Assembly (NCBI GenBank): GCA_051294375.1
Contig: CM119264.1
Span: 8,802,764 to 8,866,763 of the forward strand
Direction: 5' to 3'
Source of the DNA: Paraspadella gotoi
Lineage: Eukaryota; Chaetognatha
DNA: 64,000 nt
Position numbers and translations under genes: made by a program. Under the pieces are notes generated by a model. The model worked only from the letters and a program-made list of their open reading frames with translations, was not told where the DNA came from and did not search any database. Positions 55,323 to 64,000 of the stretch are shown in pieces. Within the stretch, counting starts at the first letter, position 1. The number at the start of each line of letters is the position of its first letter.

Positions 55323-55984
55323 CATTAGTCCCAAAAGTTGGAAATATAAAGACAACGAGTTTCATAAAAAACGTTCGCACACTTAATCAGACGTATAAAT
55401 AAATAATTTTCGTATAAAAATATTTAACTTTAATGCATCGAACATGAGAGATCCGAGATCGAATACGTCATTTCGTATCTTTTTAATGTTAAAGACCGGT
55501 CAAAAAGAACAAAAGATACTAGCGAACCTGGCGGATATTTGCGAATTTTTCATAAAAAGAACATCTTTTGCCTGTGAAATCTGACGATGAGTTTAGTTTT
55601 TTTAATAATATAGGTATTATTAATGATATTCTTGTTTTATTAATAATTTCATAATTCTTAATAATTTTATGAGTTTTTAGTAGCTGCATGTTGTAATTTT
55701 TAATAGTTTTTTTCTGTTTTTATAGGAAAACAGTTAGAAATTAATCGCTATTTTTGTTTTGCTTTACTGAAATTCAGCCTGAACATATTTTTGAAGAAAA
55801 ATTAATATAAAATCCGATCTTATATAGTCAAATGATAAATAACATAAATATAATATTAATATTTATTAAAATATGAATTATATTTTTTTAACCAATAACA
55901 AAGTTTATACATAAACATAAAGGCTTTAAACGGATATGATTTGATTACAATTTTATCCCCTTCTTCTTAAACTATTATTATATT

Positions 55985-56225
55985 ATTTATATATATATAT
56001 ATGAAATTGGTACAACCAATATAAAAATTATCCATTCATTTAATAAATAAGCTATCTTGCCCCTGACTTGGACAGGCTTTGGTGTTTAAGGCCTCCATCA
56101 CTCTACAAGATAATGACATAGCAGGTCCCTGCAAGCTTTCAATCAAGACTCTCTCACAGTCTCGTTTATTCACTCCCAGAGTACCTGGCTTCCCTATCAA
56201 TGAAGTGAAAAATATTTCAAAGAAT
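55985..56225 (+). repeat. repeat R, left half of a foldback pair
   Basis: Starts in (TA)n, then gaaattggtacaaccaatat, the full R core, gtttattcactcccagagta and ttccctatcaatgaagtg. Its inverted twin is 56385-56630. Confidence 0.9.
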
Positions 56226-56317
56226 GTTTCAATTGTATGAAAAGACCACTCCCTTAAGTATTAGATCGGGGAATACTTATTGTACTCCGCACTAGCATCA
56301 AAATACAAGGAGCTGAA

Positions 56318-56372
56318 TTTTTATGAAATTGGTACAACCAATATAAAAAATTATCCATTCATATATATATAT
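56318..56372 (+). repeat. repeat R, 5' fragment between the pair
   Basis: atgaaattggtacaaccaat followed by ataaaaaattatccattca, then (TA)n. A third, partial head of R between the two inverted copies. Confidence 0.85.
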
Positions 56373-56384
56373 ATATATTATATT

Positions 56385-56630
56385 GAAATATTATACCACT
56401 TCATTGATAGGGAAGTCAGTACTCTGGGAGTGAATAAACGAGACTGTGAGAGAGTCTTGATTGAAACCTTGTAGGACCTGCTATGTCATTATCTTGTAAG
56501 AGTGATGGAGGCCTTAAACCACCAAAGCCTGTCCAAAGTCAGGGGCAAGATAGCTTATTATTAAATGAATGGATAATTTTTATATTGGTTGTACCAATTT
56601 CATATATATATAAATAATATAATATATAAA
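56385..56630 (-). repeat. repeat R, right half of a foldback pair
   Basis: Near-identical inverted copy of 55985-56225, from cacttcattgatagggaag to ttggttgtaccaatttcata and (TA)n. The pair has arms of about 240 bp and a spacer of about 160 bp. Confidence 0.9.
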
Positions 56631-58487
56631 ACAAAGGCAATTCTTTAAAATCTTGGAAGTTAAGTTTCCCTCTCAGTATTAACAAATTAATAGAACAGTT
56701 ATATATAAATGGCAAAAAATAAGTTCCGGTTCATGTTGCCTCAAATACAAAAATGATCCAATCGTCCAATATGTATTTACTATTCAAATTTAGTAATGTT
56801 TATTAGACTGTATTTAATATTCTTACCGATCATTCAAACATAATAAACTTAAATCATTGATTCTGATACTGAATGGATCCTTTTCACTTATCTATATGTA
56901 TATACTGAGAATTTATCGAATGATTGACTTTTAGCTTTCAGTTTTTAGCTTTTAACTTTTAGACTTTTTTAATTTTGTTTAAAGAGAAAAATATTTTTCA
57001 ATTATTATGATTATCAGTTTAATGTAAAAATCTGTTATTATGAGTATATGGAGTAAGATTAGACTAATCACTAAAATTGCCCTGATTCGATGCTTATGCT
57101 CTAAAAATGTAAAATTTCCTGTTTTAAAAGAAAAAAAAATATTATAATTAGAATACTATTATTTTATATTATTATTATATTGTTTATATTTTTGATAATA
57201 CTAATATTATTATAATTTATTTAATATTTACTTTTATTGGTTATTTTTATCTTAGTTATCAAGTTTTCTCATATTTACCTATTTATTAAAGCACATATAA
57301 TGGTAAATTAAACGATCGAATTATACAATTTATAAAAGGTTATTTTATGTAATAAGGATTTTAAACAAGCAAAATAATTAATTTTATATTTTAAGCAAAA
57401 ATTGTTCGAATTCCTCATTTTGTTAGGAAAAAGCATTCAAGCTCTCGTTTAAATACTATTTATCTTATTTATATTAGTATAAATATAAAACTATTTATAT
57501 TTATAAAATATATATTCTAAAACTTTAATATTTAATTATTTATAATATTACAATAATAAACGTTTAAAAATACGCGAATAAAGAGCGTCATCGTTATCTG
57601 ACAAATTCGATCTTAAGCTAATTGCTAATTTAGGAGCCAGATAAAAATCGACCGGGATCTCTCATGTTGAAAATTTTAAATCGAATAAAAGGTATTTTAA
57701 ATTAAAGTATATATATGTGTGATCACTTGTGTAAACGTTTTTAAAAATCCGAATCCATCTTGATACACTACTAACATCCCATTACATTATAAAAGAATAG
57801 TATTTATATAAAGAATATAATCAAATCTAATACATAGTTCAAATATATACATTTTTACATTTTTACATTTATTTTTAAATTTTCAATCAATTATTTTAAA
57901 GCTAATATAATAAAAGAAGTAATCTTGCCAATTTTTCATAAATTTCGAGTAAGCGACGAAGAGGAAGACAAATAAACTTACACAAAAATAGAAATTGAAT
58001 AAGTTTATTGGCGATTTTCTAAGGAAAATCTCCTCCCGACTCGCACTAAATATTCATTCGTACTTTTTATTATTTATTTAATCTAACTGGTATTTTCACA
58101 AATTTTAAAATTTCAAATGAATTTTATTTTCTTTCTTTTCTCCACCCGCGAATTAGCAAAGTAAATTGAAGAAAGTAAGAAAAAAAATTTAAAGAGGAGA
58201 AAAAAATAAAGAGAGGATTTTCTTTTTCCAGTAGACCCGAACTAATTTGGGCGAGTTTGTGTTAACTTCGATTTGATTGGCTATCTTTACTAATTTCATT
58301 AAAACTTAAAATAATAGTAAAACATGAAAAAAAAGAAATATACTAAATACAATTGGTTTTTCACTCTTATTCGTTGCGGTAATGTGAATCGCTAAGCGGC
58401 GATAGGAGTTGAAAATAATAAGAGTTTCTGTCGGGAAATCGCGGGAAATTGAAGTCTTTGCGAATCTAATAACTTTTCTTTTCTTTC

Positions 58488-58600
58488 GTTCACGTGACGA
58501 AAAAAAAAAATTTCCTTCGATCTCTAGTTTTTAGTATGCGCAGAGTACTCGCGAGAAGAAACTCTATAAATCAGTTTTTGGTCGGTCTGTCGTCGCGTGG
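58488..58600 (+). promoter_or_regulatory. core-promoter candidate: E-box and TATA
   Basis: CACGTG (58491-58496), a TGCGCA half-site like that of NRF-1 (58537-58542) and TATAAAT (58565-58571). A start would fall near 58595-58600. The downstream GTC-rich repeat gtcggtctgtcg occurs three times. It overlaps the ORF below, and both readings cannot be fully right. Confidence 0.3.
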
Positions 58601-58736
58601 GTTCCGTCGGTCTGTCGCGTCGGTTGCGTCGCGTCGATCTGTCCCACTAACGTTAAAAATGCTCTTTTTTTTTTTTTTTTTTTCAATCTTGCATATATCG
58701 TGTTGCTCATTTGTTAAGACTGTAAACAACCTCTAG
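58536..58736 (+). CDS. 66-residue ORF starting like a mitochondrial presequence
   Basis: ATG to TAG: MRRVLARRNSINQFLVGLSS, then RGFRRSVASVASRRSVPLTL and KMLFFFFFFSILHISC from a poly-T run. The first 41 residues have nine Arg, many Ser/Val/Leu and no Asp or Glu, typical of matrix-targeting peptides. The poly-T probably marks a splice acceptor or intron, so the coding part might stop before it. The Arg/Ser content partly comes from the GTC-GCG repeats. Confidence 0.3.
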   Translation: MRRVLARRNSINQFLVGLSSRGFRRSVASVASRRSVPLTLKMLFFFFFFSILHISCCSFVKTVNNL

Positions 58737-58739
58737 CGC

Positions 58740-59585
58740 CGCCTTCAAAAGGAAATCCTAAAACTATAGAGAACAAAAGACGCGCATTCCGATGCAGTGC
58801 GTGTCATAAATACATAGGCTAAGAAAGTTATATAGTCAAAGTCAATGTCATGTAATGTTACAAGACAATACACGTGATAATGCAGTAACTGCGGACGAAC
58901 ACATTTGAATTACCATTCTTTAAGTTTATGTTTAATACATCGATATCTCTATAAGTACTTCTTTATAATAGCACTGAACAGTAATTTAAAAAAAAACGTA
59001 TTTGATAGTAAAATAATAAATCATAATATTAAAAGAAAGAAAATATGAAAATGGATAAAAGTTGCTTTTTTGGAGTTAAGTTGGTGATTTCTTTTTGCGT
59101 CAAAGACGTATGACTTTCTTTCAGTTGTCGTCCTGTATTTTGTGTATTGTTGTGTTTTTTCGGGGTCTTTTGCTCCTGAGCTTTCTAAAGGACGCGAAAA
59201 TATTTGAAGAAATGTAACAATTTTTTCATAAAAATAGCAAAAGGTCTAAGTTAACTTTTAATACGCTTAGAGGTTGCATTTTAACAATAATAAAAAAAAT
59301 CCGTGAGCTTTCGCTGACGTATTAACCATAGAAAATATTAAGCCGGACTGAATGGGTGCAGTCAATAGGAGAAAGGGAATCCAGATTATAAATCGATATT
59401 ATCTTGCAGTCAGAAAATTTTCATTATTCTTTTTTTTTTTTTTGCGTGAAGCCATTAGTTTGTCGCGGATATGGAATCGCGCGACGTCGCTAAATGATTA
59501 TCCGTTGATTTAATTTGAATTGAATTGAATTTAAAAAAAAAAACGTGAAATGAATTGTCGTGAAAAGAATAAACGATCAGAAGAT
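58740..59585. other. AT-rich stretch, no supported gene
   Basis: Nothing beyond short biased frames. Confidence 0.5.
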
Positions 59586-59589
59586 TGTG

Positions 59590-60749
59590 GTCTATAAAGT
59601 CGTTGCTTCAGGAAAAAATCTTTCGTTACGACTAACGAGGAAATAGAGGGACGTAGAAAGACGAGAGAGAGAGAGAGAGGAGAGAGAGAGAAGAGAGAGA
59701 TAGAGAGAGAGAGCAGAAGAGAGAGAGAGTAGAGAGAGAGAGATCTACTCCGTGTTTCTACTTAGAATAAAACAAGAGAAACGCAACATTTTAATCGCAT
59801 CTCCTCTCATTACATTAAATTCGTTCCTCGCGAAAATCAAATTATTCGTCTTCAACACCGTAACCAATTTTTCGTCGTTTTTGAGAAATGGAGAAAATTT
59901 AATTATTTATTTTTTAGTGCAATATTTCAAGTATATTAAAATAAGTAGATGCGTCAACAAAAAACAAAAAAACAAACAAAAAAAACTTAGAGATCATTTT
60001 CAAAAAAAATAGGCATGTTGTTATTTAATTTAATATTGAATTACTTTGATATTTTGAATTTGGAATTAAACTGTTCTTAATTCTTTACTCTAATTCAATT
60101 ATTTTCCTTTTTGTTTTATAATTATTAATGAGATTTGTGGAAAACCTTATTTAAAAAAAAGAAGAAAAAATTCATAGAAACATTTGATTTTATTTTCAAC
60201 GAGAAATTTAAAAAACGGGGGCAGAAATGAGAAGGGCAGGAACTGACTCGAGACCGACAAGGGGACGATGAGCGAATGACAGAGAGAGAGAGGAGAGGAG
60301 AGAGATGAGAGAGAGAGAGGCCCTCTAAAAGTTAAAACGTACGGCAAAATCGGAATTCGGTGCGTTAATCTTTTTTCCCGCCCGTGTCTGAACGTCTTTG
60401 ATAGAATCGGGTCATACCATTGTCCTCCCCATTTGTTTAGGACCTTTATAGATGATGAACGAAAATACATTCATGTCAACATCTGAACTCAAGTTAAGGG
60501 TTAATATTAGGAGTTTTATAATTTACCTCTTATATGGCCTCTTTCTCATATGCAATATATATTCAAGTTAATTAAGATTTTGAGAAACGGGTTAACATAA
60601 TTTTATTTCAATGGTGATTCATTGACAGATTAGGATAATTTCGGGAAGATGTATTTCGCTGTTAAAAAGAAGAAAAAAACCATCAAGGCTTCTTTCTTGT
60701 TCTTTCCATTCCCATACTTCACTGTCTCTCCTATCTCTTTTTCTCTCTC

Positions 60750-60820
<71 letters not shown>

Positions 60821-61426
60821 ATTCCCTTCTTAACGCTTTTATCTTCTATTTCCGCTTTTATCTTTTCTCTCTTCCCTTCCTTTTAATTTCATCTTTTATT
60901 TTTTGTGGTGCGGATTTTTTATCCTTTCTTTCTATTTTTTTTATCTCTTTCTTTTTTCATGAAACTTTTTGAAAAAACTGCATCTTTTCCTTTCTGCATG
61001 TGAAATTTGAACAACCGAATATAAAATAAGATGAGCAACTATACCTAATTTCGATTTATTCCTAATCTACATTTATTCCCATTTTTTAAAATTTTTTCGT
61101 TATATTATCTTTAAAATTTTTATTCTTTCAAGATCTATTTTCTTTAGGTTTCTTAAATATAGTTTTTTACCTTTTTTCCTTTCTATTTCATTTTTTATCT
61201 CTTTTACCTCATTTCCTCACATTTTTTTCTCACTATCTTCTCACTTTTTTTCTCACTTCTTCTTTTTCTTCGCCATATGATGCAAGAATTGTAGTAATTT
61301 CTGGGGCCGTCATCATCTTCATAGTCAGTTCATCTTCATGCGTCATCATCTATCATCTTCATCGCGATATCGTCACGTCCTCAGTTTTCTCGACAATCGT
61401 TTTGTCGACTCGTGCGTTACGTCGCT

Positions 61427-61484
<58 letters not shown>

Positions 61485-61790
61485 CTCTCGTCTCTCTCTC
61501 TCGTCTCTCCTTTCTTCTCTTTATTATCAACTTCTCTTTCACATTCCCGCCTTGCTTCTACCGCTTTTCCTCCTTCTTACCTCTTCTCTCATTTATTTTT
61601 TTTCCCTTTTCTTTTCTCTTCCTCCGCCGTCATACCCCCATTTTTTTCGCTTCGTCGGTTTCTTCTACTCTTTCTCCTCCTCTTCCCCTCATTCCTCCTC
61701 TTCCTCCATCGTCTCGCCTTTCCTTTCCCTCTTCCTTCATTCTCTTCGTCGCACGTTCACTCAAACTCTGGTTGGTGGTTGTATGTTCTG
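59590..61790 (+). repeat. left arm of palindrome 2
   Basis: Pairs with 61915-64000: 59595-59650 with 63945-64000, 59740-59960 with 63655-63860, 60060-60190 with 63435-63560, 60340-60500 with 63235-63350, 60600-60960 with 62750-63100, 61080-61330 with 62405-62665, 61340-61430 with 62290-62400, 61510-61780 with 61925-62200. Its CT/GA tracts (59662-59742, 60275-60320, 60740-60822, 61429-61490) are interrupted. The segment 60190-60345 is about 90 bp longer than its partner. Confidence 0.95.
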
Positions 61791-61794
61791 TTCT

Positions 61795-61805
61795 ACTCTC
61801 TCTCT

Positions 61806-61843
<38 letters not shown>

Positions 61844-61910
61844 CTCTCTCTCTCTCTCATCTCTCTCTCTCTTCTCTCTCTCTGCTCTCTCTCTCTCCTC
61901 TGACAGAGAG
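61795..61910. repeat. CT tract at the centre of palindrome 2
   Basis: About 110 bp of CT with breaks, flanked by aactctggttggtg on one side and caccaacagagttt on the other. Confidence 0.9.
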
Positions 61911-61914
61911 AGAG

Positions 61915-62218
61915 AGAGATTAAACACCAACAGAGTTTGAGTGAACGTGCGAGAAGAGAATGAAGGAACGAGGGAAAGGATAAGGCGAGACGATGGAGGA
62001 AGAGGAGGAATAGGAGGAAGAGGGAGAGGAGGAGAAGAGTAGAAAAACCGACGAAGGCGAAAAAAATGGGGATGAACGCGGAGGAAGAGAAAAGAAAAGG
62101 GAAAAAAAATAAATGAGAGAAGAGGTAAGAAGGAGGAAAAGCGGTAGAGCAAGGCGGGAAGTGAAAGAGACAGTTGATATAAAGAGAAGAAAGGAGAGAC
62201 GAGAGAGAGAGACGAGAG

Positions 62219-62296
<78 letters not shown>

Positions 62297-62890
62297 AACG
62301 TAACGCACGAAGTCGACAAACGTTGTCGAGAAAACTGAGGACGTGACGATATCGACGATGAAGATGAAGATGATGACGATGAAGATGATGACGATGAAGA
62401 TGATGACGGCCCCAGAAATTACTACATCTGCATCATATGGGCGAAGAAAAGAGAGAGAAAAGAAGTGAGAAAAAAGTGAGAAGATAGTGAGAAAAAAATG
62501 TGAGGAAATGAGGAAAAGAGATAAAAAAATGAAATAGAAAGGAAAAAAAGGTAAAAAATATATTTAAGAAACCTAAAGAAAATAGAATCTTGAAAAGAAT
62601 AAAAATTTTAAAGTAATAAACGAAAAAAAGATTTTAAAAAATGGGAATAAATGTTAATTAGGAATAAATCGAAATGTAGGGAGTATAGTATCTCATTGAT
62701 ATCTTTTTTTTAATTCACGCAGAAAGGAAAAGATGCAGTTTTTTTAAAAAGTTTCTGAAAAAAAGAAAGAGATAAAAAAAATAGAAAGAAAGGATAAAAA
62801 ATCCCACCAAAAAAATAAAGATGAAATTAAAAGGAAGGGAAGAGAGAAAAGATAAAAGCGGAAATAGAAGATAAAAAGCGTTAAGAAGGG

Positions 62891-62981
<91 letters not shown>

Positions 62982-63364
62982 AAAGAGATAGGAGAGAAGT
63001 GAAGTATGGGAATGGAAAGACAAGAAAGAAGCCTTGATGGTTTTTTTCTTCTTTTTAACGCGAAATAATCTTCCAGAAATTATCCTAATCTGTCAATGAA
63101 ATCACCATTGAAATAAGAATTATTTAACCCTGATTTCGTCGGCCAGAAAAACTTAATTAAACTTGATATATATTGCATATGAGAAAGAGCATATAAGAGG
63201 TAAATATATAAATCTTAAGTATATAACCCCTTAATCTTGAGTTCAGATGTGACATGAATGTATTTTCGTTCATCATCTATAAAGTCCTAAAACAATGGGA
63301 GGACAATGGATGACACGATTCTACAAAGACGTTCACCGGGGAAAAAGATTAACGCCCCGATTAC

Positions 63365-63413
<49 letters not shown>

Positions 63414-63859
63414 TCGTTTTTATTTCTCGTTTTCTCGGAAAATAAAATCATGTTTCTATGAATTTTTCCTTTTTTTAATAGGGTTTTCCACAAATCTGCA
63501 TTAATATTAAAAACAAAAAAGAAATAATTGAATTAGAGTAAAGAATTAAGAACATTTATTCAAATTCAAATATTCAAGTATTCAATTATTAAATTAATAC
63601 ACATCCTATTTTTTTGAAATGATTCCTAAGTTTGTTTGTTTTTTTGTTTTTTTGTTGAGCATCTACTTATTTTATATACTTGAAATATTGCACTAAAAAA
63701 TAAATAATTAAATTTTCTCATTTCTCAAAAACACGAAAATTGTTTAGTGGTTGAAGACGAATAATTTGATTTTCCGAGGAACGAGATATTAATGTAATGA
63801 GAGGAGATGCGATTAAAATGTTGCGTTTCTCTGTTTATTCTAAGTAGAAACAGGAGTAG

Positions 63860-63943
<84 letters not shown>

Positions 63944-64000
63944 TCCTCTCATTTCCTCGTTAGTCGTAACGAAAGATTTTTTCTGAAAGCAACGACTTTA
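61915..64000 (-). repeat. right arm of palindrome 2, cut by the window end
   Basis: Inverted copy of the left arm with long pure tracts at 62895-62977 (GA), 63366-63400 (CT) and 63861-63942 (CT). The match continues to the last base of the window. Confidence 0.95.

Larger units (their letters stand above)
55330..58480. other. very AT-rich region without supported genes
   Basis: Long AT-only stretches (for example 55860-55990 and 57160-57560). It holds the foldback pair of repeat R. No start, splice pair or RNA gene was recognised. Confidence 0.6.

Noticed and set aside
55440-57665. Possible larger palindrome around the R foldback pair (aacatgagagatcc at both ends, inverted)
   Set aside because: Beyond that motif the AT-rich flanks do not pair convincingly by eye.

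Overview
The window looks like nuclear DNA from an invertebrate animal, in a hybrid or gap-filled draft assembly. I cannot name the species. Eukaryotic signs are: short open segments flanked by plausible GT-AG splice signals, two exons that read as halves of an immunoglobulin-like domain, TATA-type promoter candidates, the 3' half of a eukaryotic tRNA-Leu, and very dense (CT)n/(GA)n, (CTTT)n and (AAAAG)n microsatellites in AT-rich sequence. No long uninterrupted gene is visible. Most long open frames are artefacts of simple repeats (Leu-Ser or Arg-Glu runs) and were left out. There are ten N-runs; six are exactly 25 or 27 bases.

Layout. 1-11 kb: AT-rich sequence with candidate exons (91-189, 2.16 kb, 4.67-4.82 kb, 7.60-7.97 kb), a 200-250 bp tandem repeat (2.6-3.14 kb) and a CpG-rich patch (4.63-5.26 kb). 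11.05-31.87 kb: one giant imperfect inverted repeat, with arms at 11.05-22.31 and 23.43-31.87 kb around a 1.1 kb centre. The left arm carries a 1.77 kb block that the right arm lacks. 32-41 kb: microsatellites, a promoter-like cluster on the minus strand (X-box, E-box, TATA), and minus-strand exons for one Ig-like domain (38.73-38.82 and 35.58-35.75 kb). 40-55 kb: scattered exon candidates on both strands, a TATA/GC-box/CCAAT promoter candidate (41.6-41.8 kb), a CCAAT-box array (53.17-53.31 kb) and a 0.75 kb palindrome (54.06-54.81 kb). 55-59.5 kb: very AT-rich, with a foldback pair of a dispersed repeat (55.99-56.63 kb). 59.59-64 kb: another palindrome whose right arm runs off the window.

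The main result is structural: three large palindromes plus one foldback repeat. In palindromes 1 and 2 the left arm has microsatellites full of interruptions, while the right arm has nearly pure ones. The left arms of palindromes 1 and 3 begin exactly where a 25-N gap ends. Arm differences are largely single-base indels. This fits unpolished long-read sequence with missed hairpin adapters placed next to gaps at least as well as real, diverged genomic palindromes; read mapping would separate the two. The same indel problem would explain coding-like stretches whose best reading changes frame (35.6 and 53.0-53.5 kb). All exon calls are ab initio readings of splice signals, codon pattern and peptide plausibility, with no homology search, so confidences are kept low to moderate.
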